Positions 35,491-44,899 of a stretch of DNA of 64,000 nt are shown one piece after another (the first letter of the stretch is position 1; every line of letters starts with the position of its first letter). The translations under genes and the position numbers were made by a program. The notes under the pieces are model-generated. The model had not been told where the DNA came from, did not search any database, and was given only the letters and a program-made list of their open reading frames with translations. The DNA comes from Bacteroidia bacterium (GTDB lineage Bacteria; Bacteroidota; Bacteroidia; AKYH767-A; OLB10), in contig JBAOIA010000011.1 of NCBI GenBank assembly GCA_037045145.1, forward strand, positions 744,001-808,000. Direction: 5' to 3'.

Positions 35491-36575
35491 GTATCGAAAT
35501 TTATAATTTGAAATACAGAAAGGCAATTATCATTTGGTTATTGACAGGATGTTTGCTCATTGCTGCTATGGTAGTTATTGGAGGCATAACCAGACTAACA
35601 GGAAGTGGTTTGTCTATTACAGAATGGAAACTCATTCACGGAACCATACCGCCATTGAATGAGAAAGAGTGGATGGAAGAGTTTGACAGTTATAAAGCTA
35701 TTCCACAGTATAAATTGCTTAACTATAATTTTAGCTTAGATGATTTCAAACAAATTTATTTCTGGGAATACTTTCATCGTTTGTTAGGAAGGTTTATCGG
35801 TATTGTTTTTTTATTTCCTTTTTTATTTTTCTGGATTAAGAAGCAATTCAGCAAATCTATGATGAAAAAAATGTTATTATTATTTTGCTTGGGTGGACTA
35901 CAGGGATTTTTAGGATGGTTTATGGTTAAGAGTGGTCTCTCAGAGCGTACTTCTGTAAGCCACTACCGTTTAGCCATTCATTTGGTTTCTGCTTTCATAA
36001 CCTTTGGCGCTACGTTTTATGTGGCTCTCGATTTTATTTTTCCTATGCGAAGAAGTTATGATATTCATTTGAAGAAACTTTATAAATTATCCTGGATAAC
36101 AATGTCTGTACTTTTACTTCAGATTGTTTATGGTGCTTTTGTTGCAGGTCTCAAAGCAGGAAGAATTTTTAATTCTTTTCCTAAGATGGATGAGGACTGG
36201 ATTTCTGCTTCTGTTTTTATGAGTATTCAAAAAAGCGGGATGATAGCTTTTGCCGATGCTATGCCGGTTATTCAGTTTGTACATCGTTATGTTGCCTATG
36301 CTGTAGTCATTATGTTTTTGATATTGTATGTAACAACAAAAAAAATGAATACGGCACGTTTGGGCAAGCTGCTTTACCCCGAAGTTGAAAAAACTTTATG
36401 GCTGTTGCCGTTTCTGGTGTTGGTACAGTTTCTATTGGGTGTATTTACCTTACTGTATGGAGTTCCTGTATGGTTGGGTGTTGTTCATCAGGCTATGGCA
36501 TTTTTACTTTTCGGAATGATGGTTTTTATTATTCATCGCTTCAAGACGGGGAATGTTGCCGAAAGTAATGCATGA
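35487..36575 (+). CDS. ctaA: Heme A synthase (COX15/CtaA family)
   Basis: 362 aa with eight predicted membrane helices in two four-helix halves. The first half has GGITRLTGSGLSITEWK and EYFHRLLGR with heme-ligand His. The second has QFVHRYVAYA and VVHQAMAFLLFG. It hydroxylates the heme O methyl group to make heme A for cytochrome oxidase. The ATGA overlap with the aspartate kinase gene indicates translational coupling, although the pathways are unrelated. Confidence 0.92.
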   Translation: MSIEIYNLKYRKAIIIWLLTGCLLIAAMVVIGGITRLTGSGLSITEWKLIHGTIPPLNEKEWMEEFDSYKAIPQYKLLNYNFSLDDFKQIYFWEYFHRLLGRFIGIVFLFPFLFFWIKKQFSKSMMKKMLLLFCLGGLQGFLGWFMVKSGLSERTSVSHYRLAIHLVSAFITFGATFYVALDFIFPMRRSYDIHLKKLYKLSWITMSVLLLQIVYGAFVAGLKAGRIFNSFPKMDEDWISASVFMSIQKSGMIAFADAMPVIQFVHRYVAYAVVIMFLILYVTTKKMNTARLGKLLYPEVEKTLWLLPFLVLVQFLLGVFTLLYGVPVWLGVVHQAMAFLLFGMMVFIIHRFKTGNVAESNA

Positions 36576-36581
36576 TAGTTT

Positions 36582-37253
36582 TCAGAAGCGAAAACTTTTG
36601 GTAGTAATGACGATGACACCACCTGTGGCATCGCCATAGCAGGCAGGCAAGCTACTGTTGTAAATACTCATTTGTTCAATGGCGCATCCCGGTATTTTGG
36701 GTTCATTGTCTGCAATCACACCATCAATAATATATTTTACCGTTCCGTATCGCGAGCCTGACATACTGATAGGCTCTCCTGCATCAGATTGAAAAACTCT
36801 GGCAGTGGAGGCGGCCAGAGCGTTGATGTTTTTGTCCACAGCATATTTAATATCTTCCTGACCAACCACCAATGGTGTATTGGGATTACGGGGCATCAGC
36901 GGAATTCTATACTCTTCTTTTTTCACAACCGGTAGTGTATTGCTAAAGTTCAGAGATTTATTCAATACCACAGTCTCACCATCAGAAACACGAACTCCAG
37001 TGGCGCTTATTGCATCATAGCCTATCATGGAGTAGCGAATGTCATAGTTTCCGGGTGTAAGCGGTTTTATTTTATAGTTGCCACTTTCATCACTATATAC
37101 TGCTTGTGTGAGACTGCCACTGCCATAGCCGATTAAAACTCCGGGTATGGGTTCGTGGGTATCACTATCGGTTATAGTGCCTGTTATTTGTGCAGCTTGT
37201 TGTGCATTGACTGTTATGGATAAAAGTAAAAGAGTACAAGTGAGCCTGAGCAT
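36582..37253 (-). CDS. Plug-only TonB-receptor-like protein
   Basis: 223 aa. Signal peptide (LTCTLLLLSITVNAQ), then a CarboxypepD_reg domain (ITGTITDSDTHEPIPGVLIG; GNYDIRYSMIGY) and a TonB-dependent receptor plug (KNINALAASTARVFQSDAGE, SGSRYGTVKYIIDGV, GDATGGVIVITTKSFRF). This is the N-terminal layout of SusC-like receptors, but the chain stops after the plug; the 22-strand barrel is missing and no barrel sequence lies downstream, where ctaA ends on the other strand. It may be a soluble periplasmic protein rather than a broken gene, since it has a clean start and stop. Confidence 0.8.
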   Translation of the reverse strand: MLRLTCTLLLLSITVNAQQAAQITGTITDSDTHEPIPGVLIGYGSGSLTQAVYSDESGNYKIKPLTPGNYDIRYSMIGYDAISATGVRVSDGETVVLNKSLNFSNTLPVVKKEEYRIPLMPRNPNTPLVVGQEDIKYAVDKNINALAASTARVFQSDAGEPISMSGSRYGTVKYIIDGVIADNEPKIPGCAIEQMSIYNSSLPACYGDATGGVIVITTKSFRF

Positions 37254-37326
37254 AATTGTTGTTTTAAATCAGATGATAGCACAATTGATTTTCCATAATC
37301 ACAACAAATGAAATACTACTTTGTTG

Positions 37327-38601
37327 TTACATCAGAATACCTGCTAATGTTGCAGACAGATAAGATGCCAGTGTACCACAGACCAATGCTTTTAGCCCAA
37401 GCTTGGCAAGATCGGCTCTGCGCGAAGGTGCGAGTTCACCAATGCCACCTACCTGAATAGCCACAGAGCTGAAGTTTGCAAATCCGCAAAGGGCAATACT
37501 TAAAATTGTTACTGCCTTAGGCGACATTGTTTTCATTGATGCAGTAAAATCAACATAGGCAACAAATTCATTGACGGCAAGCTTGGTGCCCAGTAACTGA
37601 CCTGCTGTATGCACATCCTGCGAAGGTACACCCATCAGGTATGCAAAAATCGAAAACACAGCTCCCAGAATTTCTTTGAGACTAAGTTTGGCTAAATCAA
37701 TGTTGATTGCACTCAGACTTAAACCCCAATCAGCAAGATGTCGCCCGCAGAAACCAAGTGTTGCGTCAATCAGCGCAATTAATGCAATGACACCAATGAG
37801 CATGGCAATTACATTCAATGAAACTTTTAGTCCATCGCTGGCACCATGAGAAATTGCATCCATCAGATTGCTGTGCGTCTTTTTTATTTCAAGCTTAACG
37901 GTGCCTTTTGTTTCTGACTCTTCTGTTTCGGGATAAACAATTTTAGAAATTACCAATGCTGCCGGTGCAGCCATAATACTTGCAGCAAGAAGATATTCTG
38001 CAGGTACACCCATAGAAATGTAAACAGCCATAACACCACCGGCAATGCAGGCCATACTGCCTGTCATTGAGGCAAGCAATTCGCTCATGGTCATTTTACT
38101 GATGTAGGGCTTTATTAAAATCTGTGCTTCAACCTGACCCACAAAGGCTGACGATACATTACTCAATGCCTCGGCACCACTCACATTCATTATTGCCTTC
38201 ATGCCTTTGGCAAAAACAGAAACAATACGTTGCATCAAACCAATATGATAGGCAATGCTTACTAAAACGGCCACAAAAATTATGGTTGGCATTATCTGAA
38301 ACATAAAGATAAAACTGCTGGCCGGTCCAAACACTTCCGCAAGAGTTTCTTTCTTGATTAATACACCAAATACAAATTCACCACCACTCAATGCATAGTC
38401 TAATATTTTAGTAATGAAATCGGCTATTTTGTGAAACAACATTTGTCCGATACTGGTCTTCAGAATAAAAAATGCCAGAAGCAATTGTAACCCCAATCCA
38501 CTTAGTACCAATCGTAAATTAATTGCTTTTTTATTGTTAGACATCAGGTAGGCAATACCCAGAATAAAGAGGAAACCAAAAATTCCGAAAAAACGATCCA
38601 T
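37327..38601 (-). CDS. Concentrative nucleoside transporter (NupC/CNT)
   Basis: 424 aa with about ten membrane helices. CNT signatures include FVFGVLIKKETLAEVFGPA, GQVEAQILIKPYISKMT (substrate and sodium-binding hairpin), VGTKLAVNEFVAYVDF in the form LLGTKLAVNEFVAYVDF, and SIALCGFANFSSVAIQVGGI. It should import nucleosides with sodium or protons. Monocistronic. Confidence 0.92.
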   Translation of the reverse strand: MDRFFGIFGFLFILGIAYLMSNNKKAINLRLVLSGLGLQLLLAFFILKTSIGQMLFHKIADFITKILDYALSGGEFVFGVLIKKETLAEVFGPASSFIFMFQIMPTIIFVAVLVSIAYHIGLMQRIVSVFAKGMKAIMNVSGAEALSNVSSAFVGQVEAQILIKPYISKMTMSELLASMTGSMACIAGGVMAVYISMGVPAEYLLAASIMAAPAALVISKIVYPETEESETKGTVKLEIKKTHSNLMDAISHGASDGLKVSLNVIAMLIGVIALIALIDATLGFCGRHLADWGLSLSAINIDLAKLSLKEILGAVFSIFAYLMGVPSQDVHTAGQLLGTKLAVNEFVAYVDFTASMKTMSPKAVTILSIALCGFANFSSVAIQVGGIGELAPSRRADLAKLGLKALVCGTLASYLSATLAGILM

Positions 38602-38836
38602 AATATTGAGGTTAAAAATGTAAACTGCCTTTGTTGAATTTTAAAGGGCTTTCAAAAATAGATAAATTTTATTTCTGTAAGGTGAATGTGATGTTGGCAA
38701 TGTGCACTAAACCTATTCACGACTATTCTACGCAGTTTACTTAAGGGTCAAAAGCGTTTTTTTTACGATGAAAACAATGTAGATATCCTTCTTGTTGTGT
38801 CCAAACAAATTTATTATTTTATTTGTTGAAAGCAAT

Positions 38837-39736
38837 ATGAATTCTTGCAAGCGCATACTCATTGCCGGAGGCAGTGGTTTCATTGGCAAACAGCTCACAC
38901 AGTTGTTCATTCAGAATGGAATGGAAGTGCACATATTAAGCAGGACCAAAAAAGCAGTTTCAGGGGCACAAACATTTTATTGGAGTACAGAGTCGAATTT
39001 GATTGATGATGCTTGTCTGGAAGGCGTAGATGCAATTATTAATCTGGCAGGTGATGGTATTGTAGATAGACCTTGGTCAGATAAACGTAAAACAGAAATT
39101 TACAACAGCAGGATAAATGCTACCAAACTATTGTTTGATTTAGTTTACAAGCACAAAAATCAGGTTTCGGCATATATTGGTGCATCTGTCATTGGTGTTT
39201 ATCCCGAAGGCATTAATCTGACAGAAAACACCTTGCCTGCAGATACCTTCTTAGCAAAGCTATGTCATCAATGGGAACTAGAACACCTGATGTTTGAACA
39301 GAGAGGCATAAGAACCTGTATTGTAAGAATTGGTTTGGTGATGAATCCGCAGGGTGGTATGCTAAAAGAAATACTGAAATCTTTTAGGTTTTTTATAGCA
39401 CCTGTTTTTGGAAACGGCAATCAGTGGCAGAGTTGGATTTCAATTAATGATTTGTGTGGTTTGTTTTTTTATTTACTTTCAAATAATCAGCTAAACGGCA
39501 TCTATAATGGCGTAGCACCATGTCCATTGATGGCCAAAGATATGATACAACAAATTAGAAACTCACGGAAAATGCCAGGTGTTCTGGTGCATATTCCTTC
39601 AGGTGTTTTAAAATTGATGATGGGTGAGCGTGCAGAGATGTTATTAGCTAATCAGCAGGTAATGTCAGACAAAGTTCAGGCAATAGGATATAATTATATC
39701 CATCGGGATTTTAGTAGTATTTTTAAGCAGAAGTAA
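38837..39736 (+). CDS. TIGR01777-family NAD(P)-dependent epimerase/reductase
   Basis: Start taken at ATG 38837 (MNSCKRILIAGGSGFIGKQL), not the TTG at 38792, because the dinucleotide-binding GGSGFIG should sit near the N-terminus. 299 aa. Family landmarks: DAIINLAGDGIVDRPWSDKRK, SRINATKLL, SASVIGVYP in the form GASVIGVYPEG, and RIGLVMNPQGGMLK, typical of YfcH/TIGR01777 proteins. Extended SDR; substrate unknown; linked to cell division in cyanobacterial and plant homologues. Confidence 0.88.
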   Translation: MNSCKRILIAGGSGFIGKQLTQLFIQNGMEVHILSRTKKAVSGAQTFYWSTESNLIDDACLEGVDAIINLAGDGIVDRPWSDKRKTEIYNSRINATKLLFDLVYKHKNQVSAYIGASVIGVYPEGINLTENTLPADTFLAKLCHQWELEHLMFEQRGIRTCIVRIGLVMNPQGGMLKEILKSFRFFIAPVFGNGNQWQSWISINDLCGLFFYLLSNNQLNGIYNGVAPCPLMAKDMIQQIRNSRKMPGVLVHIPSGVLKLMMGERAEMLLANQQVMSDKVQAIGYNYIHRDFSSIFKQK

Positions 39737-39897
39737 CTGTTTAATTTTTTGATGTAACTTACTTCGGCAATGCCACAAGGGGTTGAATTGTTATGGCAGC
39801 ATTTAATAAAAATTTCAGTTAATCCAACCTCATGATACAGTGTCGAAATTGTTCTACACTGTTAGTAATCAAATGGTTTGAGTTATAATAACAGGCA

Positions 39898-39929
39898 TTG
39901 GTTAGGTTAAATTTACCCATATTATTTTG
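39898..39929 (+). promoter_or_regulatory. Candidate promoter for the large T9SS protein
   Basis: TTG at 39898-39900, a 21-base spacer and TTATTTTG at 39922-39929, one mismatch from TAnnTTTG. It would place the start of transcription at the edge of the palindrome at 39937. Confidence 0.4.
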
Positions 39930-39936
39930 TCTTTCG

Positions 39937-39956
39937 CCCAAAACACGTGTTTTGGG
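39937..39956. promoter_or_regulatory. Perfect 20-bp palindrome in the leader (candidate operator)
   Basis: CCCAAAACACGTGTTTTGGG is a perfect inverted repeat without spacer, centred on CACGTG, 73 bases before ATG 40029. It could bind a dimeric regulator or form a hairpin at the 5' end of the transcript. No T-run follows, so it is not a terminator. Confidence 0.6.
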
Positions 39957-40028
39957 GAAACGGGCTTTCCTAATTTGCATGAACTAATTTTTGAAAAACA
40001 ATCAATAACAATTAAAAACAGTTACAAA

Positions 40029-42626
40029 ATGAAAGGAATCGCAAACCTGATGAAGTTAACCTTCGTCACAGCATTAATGTTTACGGCAAGTGACATTAAT
40101 GCACAAACAACAATTACTTATACTGCAAATGGAACATTTACTGTTCCTGCCGGGGTAACCACAGTGAAGGTAGAAGCCTGGGGCGGTGGTGGTGCAGGTG
40201 GTGGTGCTGCACCTGCACTTGGCAATGTAGCAGCAGGAGGTGGAGGCGGTGGTGCTTATGTAAAAAATATTTCAGTTGGGGTTACTCCCGGTGCTGCCAT
40301 TTCTGTTACGGTAGGTGCCGGTGGCTTAGGAGTTTCTGTAGCTGATGGAAATAATGGGGGTAATTCCGATTTTGGTGGTTTGGTAACAGCCAATGGTGGC
40401 AAAGCTGGTAAAAAGGCACCGAATGGTGCGGGTGGTGGTATAACAACAGGTACTCAAAACGGAGGTTCCGGTGCAGCAGGTTCCGGTGGAAATTCAGGCG
40501 GAGGCGGTGGTGGTGCAGGAGCAACGGGCAATGGAGGTAATGCATCAGGTTCAACCGGTGGTTCCGGTGGTTCCGGTGGCGGAGGTACAGGTGCCAATGG
40601 AAGAAGTAGTAATGGAGATGGGCATGATGCTACAGGCCTATCTGCCGGTGGTGGCGGTGCAAAAAGTGGATTTTTTGGTGGTAACAGATCAGGTGGTGAT
40701 GGTTATAGAGGTCAGGTAAAAGTGACATATACATGCGCTACCTTCAGCCTTACAGCCACTAATGGAACAAGTCCTATTTGTGTTTCATCTCCTACTTCAG
40801 TGATAACCTTAACCGGAACAGCAGCTTCGCTGCCTGTGGGCGATTATGTGGTTACCTACAACAGAAGTCTTCCTTCAGGTTCTAATCTTACCGCTTCTAT
40901 GTCTGTACTTACAGCAGGTACAGGTTCGTTTACTGCAACCGGATTAACATCAGCAGGTAACAGCACAATTACAGTTACCAATTTAACTTCATCCTATTGC
41001 AGCAGCAATATTTCTACCAATCGTACTACTGTGATTAGTGTTGCAGGTAGTGCCCCTGCACAACCTGATGTTATTACAGGTGCTCCTGCCAATGTATGTC
41101 CTCCAACAGGTAGCTATACGTTAAGTACCAACAGTGCAGGTGCAGATTCATACAACTGGTATTTAGGTACAGGCATCAATGGTGTAACTTTTTTAAGTGC
41201 TAATGGAAGTAATACTATGGATGTTCAGTTTGGAACAACTTCAAACTCATCTTATATTATACGTGTAGAGGCTACCAATGCTTGTGGAACTTCGTCATAC
41301 CGTCCTGTATTAATTAGAAGGGCAACTTCTGTTCCTTCGGCTGTTAGCGGACTAAAGACAGCCTGTGCCAGCACATCTGATACTTATATTGCAACCGCAG
41401 TAGATGGTGCTACAGAATATGTGTGGTCTATTAGTGGCGATGCTTCAGTAACAGGAAATACAAACAGTGTTACTGTAAACTTTGGCCCAACATGGACAGG
41501 CGGAACACTTTGTGTTGCTTCAAAAGTGGGATGTTTTACCAGTGCCACAAAATGTATGGCATTAACAACATCTGCAACTCCTTTAAGTACAGTTTTGGGT
41601 GGAACATTTAAAGCTTGCCCGAATGGGTCGCTTAATTTTAATGTAACAGCAACACCCGGTGTGGCAACCTACAACTGGACAGTGCCCACAAATGCTTCTA
41701 TAAACAGTGGACAAGGTACAAATACTATTACCGTTGACTTTAATTCTAGTTATAACAACACAGGAAATATTTGTATGACAGCTACCAGCATCTGTGGAGT
41801 AGTTGCACCTACTAAATGTAAAAGTGTTTCTCCCGGATTGCCTGCAGTGCCTGCAACCATAACCGGTGGAACCAATGGTTTGTGTAATCAGACAGAACCA
41901 TTTTCAACACCAATAATGGCAGGTGTAACAAGCTATAACTGGACGGCACCCGGAACAGTTAATGGCAATGGAAATAATGCTGTAACAATTGATTTTGGTG
42001 CTTTAACAACAGGACAGGTTTGTGTGAGTGCATCCAATGCATGCGGAACAAGCAATACACGTTGTACTGCAATTAAAGGTGCGCCAAATACTCCGGCTTC
42101 AATAACTGCAACACCCAATACATGGTGTCCAAATACAGCAGGAGTTGAGTTTAATGCCAATATTGCTAATGTAACCGGTGCTTATACTTTAAGTTGGACA
42201 TATCCTGAAACATCTGCAAATTATGTTTCAGGTGGCGGTAACTCAAGCACATTAACACTTGACTGGACAACAGGAAATGGTGCTGTGATGCTGACGGCAT
42301 CTAATTCATGCGGTTCAGGAACCAAGGTGTTCAATGTTGTTTTAGACAACTGCCGCGAAGCAGGCATTGATGCTACTCAACAGTTTGAAGTGTATCCTAA
42401 TCCGGCAAATGATTTAGTCAATATTTCATATCAGTCAGATGCTAAGGAATTGATTAAAGTTTCACTGATGGATTATTCAGGTAAACTTGTTTATATTCAA
42501 AATATACAAGCAGGTTCAGGAATGAATAACTATTCTTTAGATGTTTCAAAATTTGCACCCGGAGTTTATATGTTAAACATACAATCAATAAACGGCAATA
42601 TGCAACGTAAGTTGATAAAACAATAA
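40029..42626 (+). CDS. Large T9SS-sorted protein with Gly-rich and PKD-like domains
   Basis: Start chosen at ATG 40029 (MKGIANLMKLTFVTALMFTA), which opens the signal peptide; a TTG 34 codons upstream is unlikely. 865 aa. Residues about 25-235 are a glycine-rich domain (FTVPAGVTTVKVEAWGGGG and long GGxGG stretches). Then come four or five PKD-like modules of about 85-100 residues, each with a YNW core and CVxATNxCGTS-type ending (SYNWTAPGTVNGNGNNAV). The end (VYPNPANDLVNISYQSD onward) is a T9SS type A domain. Likely a surface or extracellular-matrix adhesin; ligand unknown. Confidence 0.85.
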   Translation: MKGIANLMKLTFVTALMFTASDINAQTTITYTANGTFTVPAGVTTVKVEAWGGGGAGGGAAPALGNVAAGGGGGGAYVKNISVGVTPGAAISVTVGAGGLGVSVADGNNGGNSDFGGLVTANGGKAGKKAPNGAGGGITTGTQNGGSGAAGSGGNSGGGGGGAGATGNGGNASGSTGGSGGSGGGGTGANGRSSNGDGHDATGLSAGGGGAKSGFFGGNRSGGDGYRGQVKVTYTCATFSLTATNGTSPICVSSPTSVITLTGTAASLPVGDYVVTYNRSLPSGSNLTASMSVLTAGTGSFTATGLTSAGNSTITVTNLTSSYCSSNISTNRTTVISVAGSAPAQPDVITGAPANVCPPTGSYTLSTNSAGADSYNWYLGTGINGVTFLSANGSNTMDVQFGTTSNSSYIIRVEATNACGTSSYRPVLIRRATSVPSAVSGLKTACASTSDTYIATAVDGATEYVWSISGDASVTGNTNSVTVNFGPTWTGGTLCVASKVGCFTSATKCMALTTSATPLSTVLGGTFKACPNGSLNFNVTATPGVATYNWTVPTNASINSGQGTNTITVDFNSSYNNTGNICMTATSICGVVAPTKCKSVSPGLPAVPATITGGTNGLCNQTEPFSTPIMAGVTSYNWTAPGTVNGNGNNAVTIDFGALTTGQVCVSASNACGTSNTRCTAIKGAPNTPASITATPNTWCPNTAGVEFNANIANVTGAYTLSWTYPETSANYVSGGGNSSTLTLDWTTGNGAVMLTASNSCGSGTKVFNVVLDNCREAGIDATQQFEVYPNPANDLVNISYQSDAKELIKVSLMDYSGKLVYIQNIQAGSGMNNYSLDVSKFAPGVYMLNIQSINGNMQRKLIKQ

Positions 42627-42640
42627 TAAAGATTTATTTA

Positions 42641-42683
42641 AAAAAGCGAGGCTGTTTCCATGCGGAAACAGCCTCGCTTTTTT
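42641..42683. terminator. Strong bidirectional terminator
   Basis: GCGAGGCTGTTTCC at 42646-42659, loop ATGC, GGAAACAGCCTCGC at 42664-42677, flanked by A- and T-runs; separates convergent genes. Confidence 0.95.
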
Positions 42684-42719
42684 TATGCCTGATTTTAAAT
42701 CAGGAAAAAACAAAAATGA

Positions 42720-43604
42720 TTAGACTGTTATTTTTTCAATAGCGTTTTTAACTTCTTTCATCAGCCAGAGTGGAGTTGAAGTAGCACCACAAATACCAAC
42801 AGTATTAATGCCTTCAAACCATGAAGGATCTAATTCTTCTGCTGAAGAAATAAAATAGCTTTTATCATTGGTAGCCTTGCAGACACTGTACAGTGCTTTT
42901 CCGTTGGACGATTTTTTGCCACTGACAAAAACAACCACATCATGCAATGATGAAAACCTGCGCATCTGTGGTTCGCGGTTGCTTACCTGACGGCATAAAG
43001 TGTCGTTGGTAATAAAATCAGTTTCTTCAAGCGAGCCTTTTTGCTTTACTATGCGTTGCTGTATGGTTTTTTGCATCTGTTCAAAACCCAGCGTGCTTTT
43101 AGTTGTCTGTGAAAAGAAGTGTACAGGCTTGTTAAAATCTATCTGCTCCAGATCTTCTTCTGTTTTAACAACAATTGCTTTTCCACCTGTTTGTCCTACC
43201 AGACCATTCACTTCGGCATGACCTTTCTCACCATATATCACCACCTGACCATTTCCTGTATCTGAAATTTCGTCAAAGCTGCCTCTTACACGATTTTGTA
43301 ACTTCAGCACAACAGGACAAGATGCATCTATAAGTTCAATATTGTTATTAATTGCTGTTTGATAAGTTGAAGGTGGTTCGCCATGTGCTCTGATAAGCAC
43401 TTTGCAATCGTGCAATTGTTGTAATTGTTCGTGATTAATAATTTCCAAGCCTTTGCCTTTAAGTCTGTCAACCTCCATATTGTTATGTACAATATCGCCA
43501 AGACAGTATAAATGCCCGTTTACATCCAGCTCTTCTTCGGCCTGTTGAATGGCATATACCACACCAAAGCAAAATCCGGAATTAGAATCAATAGTAACCT
43601 GCAT
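42720..43604 (-). CDS. ispH: 4-hydroxy-3-methylbut-2-enyl diphosphate reductase
   Basis: 294 aa. The iron-sulfur cluster ligands are Cys12 (GFCFGV), Cys96 (DASCPVV) and Cys204 (NDTLCRQVSNR). His40, His74 and Glu131 (GHAEVNG) form the substrate pocket. Last step of the methylerythritol phosphate pathway, making IPP and DMAPP. A Cys near 272 (GICGATSTP) replaces the usual GASTP context but keeps the loop. Monocistronic with its own promoter. Confidence 0.95.
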   Translation of the reverse strand: MQVTIDSNSGFCFGVVYAIQQAEEELDVNGHLYCLGDIVHNNMEVDRLKGKGLEIINHEQLQQLHDCKVLIRAHGEPPSTYQTAINNNIELIDASCPVVLKLQNRVRGSFDEISDTGNGQVVIYGEKGHAEVNGLVGQTGGKAIVVKTEEDLEQIDFNKPVHFFSQTTKSTLGFEQMQKTIQQRIVKQKGSLEETDFITNDTLCRQVSNREPQMRRFSSLHDVVVFVSGKKSSNGKALYSVCKATNDKSYFISSAEELDPSWFEGINTVGICGATSTPLWLMKEVKNAIEKITV

Positions 43605-43621
43605 AAAGGAAAAATTATGTG

Positions 43622-43654
43622 CAAAAGTATGACAATAACGTTTTAATCGCCCAA
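43622..43654 (-). promoter_or_regulatory. Promoter of ispH
   Basis: Minus strand: TTG (43654-43652), a 22-base spacer, TACTTTTG (43629-43622), 17 bases before the start codon. Confidence 0.65.
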
Positions 43655-43664
43655 TGGTTTAATC

Positions 43665-44429
43665 TTATGACATTTCTATTTCAAATCCATCGTAGGCTAA
43701 AAACACATTTGGTGGTAATTCCTGTTCCACATCGCTGTGTTTTCCAAGCTGATGGCTGATGTGTGTAAGATAGGCTTTTTCGGGCTGCAATTCTTTAATC
43801 AACTCAAGTGCTTCTTGAAGATTAAAATGAGAAACATGTTTTTCACGTCTCAACGCATTGATAACTACAATTCTACTACCTTTTATTTTTTCTTTTTCTT
43901 TTTCGGAAATGAAGTTGGCGTCTGTTATGTAAGTAAAATCACCAAACCTATAGGCATTGACAGGTAATTTGTAATGCAACACTTCAATAGGAATAAACTC
44001 AAGCCCTTCAATGATAAATGGATGCTCATCAATAGTAATCATGTTTACCTCCGGCACACCGGGATATTTAAAGTCATGAAAAACATAGGGAAACTCTCTT
44101 ACCAATGCTTCCTGAACACGCAAAGTAGCATAGATGTCTATTTTTTTTTGCAACACATAATTGAATGCCCTGATGTCGTCCATGCCTGCCACATGATCTT
44201 TATGCTCGTGAGTAAAAATCAATGCTGTGAGGTTTTTAATTTCTGCCCTCAGCATCTGTTGTCTGAAATCAGGGCCTGAGTCTATGACAAAACTGCTGTT
44301 GCCGTGTTGAATGTGAATGGAAGTGCGTAAACGCTTGTCACGCGGGTCATTACTTTGGCAAACAGCACATGAGCAGGCTATTACCGGAACGCCTTGCGAA
44401 GTGCCTGTGCCTAAGAATGTAACTTTCAA
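43665..44429 (-). CDS. PhnP-like metallo-beta-lactamase-fold hydrolase
   Basis: 254 aa. LGTGTSQGVPVIACSCAVC shows the PhnP-type opening with a Cys cluster that binds structural zinc. THEHKDHVAGMDD is the metal-binding HxHxDH motif; further ligands are in DSGPDFRQQM and THISHQLGKHSDVE. PhnP enzymes open phosphoribosyl cyclic phosphate, but this wider family also includes phosphodiesterases of other substrates. It overlaps the 100-aa gene upstream by four bases. Confidence 0.85.
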   Translation of the reverse strand: MKVTFLGTGTSQGVPVIACSCAVCQSNDPRDKRLRTSIHIQHGNSSFVIDSGPDFRQQMLRAEIKNLTALIFTHEHKDHVAGMDDIRAFNYVLQKKIDIYATLRVQEALVREFPYVFHDFKYPGVPEVNMITIDEHPFIIEGLEFIPIEVLHYKLPVNAYRFGDFTYITDANFISEKEKEKIKGSRIVVINALRREKHVSHFNLQEALELIKELQPEKAYLTHISHQLGKHSDVEQELPPNVFLAYDGFEIEMS

Positions 44430-44728
44430 TGATCAGCGTCTGTGGTATTAGGTAGTGTAACGGGCTGAAGTTCCTCATTTTCCATAGCTGCAAACAGTTC
44501 CTGTCTTTTAGTAGAAAGCAACTGTTGGGACTCCAGCAGATTAATGATTTCGAGCAAAGCACTGCAACGGGTTTCCATAGCAGAAAACTTGTTTACCATC
44601 ACTAACTTTTTGGATTCCAGCAGACAATAACCGTTTTTGAAATTGCCTTTTTCGTAGCGTACTTCATATCCACTTTCCAGCAGATGTTCTTCTAACTTTT
44701 TTAAATACTGAGGGGTGAACTTAGCCAT
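44426..44728 (-). CDS. Conserved hypothetical protein
   Basis: 100 aa, small, soluble and charged: MAKFTPQYLKKLEEHLLES opens an amphipathic helix, then a beta-hairpin (YEVRYEKGNFKNGYCLLESK) and another helix. No catalytic motif. Its ATGA overlap with the PhnP-like hydrolase and the promoter box upstream indicate it leads a two-gene operon. Function unknown. Confidence 0.7.
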   Translation of the reverse strand: MAKFTPQYLKKLEEHLLESGYEVRYEKGNFKNGYCLLESKKLVMVNKFSAMETRCSALLEIINLLESQQLLSTKRQELFAAMENEELQPVTLPNTTDADH

Positions 44729-44753
44729 ATTGTTTTTAGAGGTTCTGTAGTTA

Positions 44754-44761
44754 CAAAATTA
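44754..44761 (-). promoter_or_regulatory. Candidate promoter -7 box (TAATTTTG)
   Basis: Minus-strand TAATTTTG, 25 bases before the start of the 100-aa gene. The -33 region is AT-rich without clear TTG. Confidence 0.5.
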
Positions 44762-44899
44762 AAAAGAATAACAGGATAATACTGCTTATAGAAGATGTTT
44801 TATTAACAACAGAATAAGACCCACTGAAATTGCAGATAAGCTGAAAATTATTTTCTTTGCACCGCTTTCCGATAAATTGTTAATCAAAAAATTAGCTAC

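Noticed and set aside
39927..40028. Upstream TTG-start extension of the large T9SS protein
   Set aside because: Adds 34 residues before a typical signal peptide and contains the palindrome.
40180..40710. Repetitive G-rich tract considered as CRISPR or satellite
   Set aside because: Repeats are irregular and in frame with glycine codons; no spacers.
40306..40719. Frames on both strands in the glycine-rich DNA
   Set aside because: Low-complexity shadows of GGT/GGC codons of the T9SS protein; biased His/Leu or Val/Gln composition.
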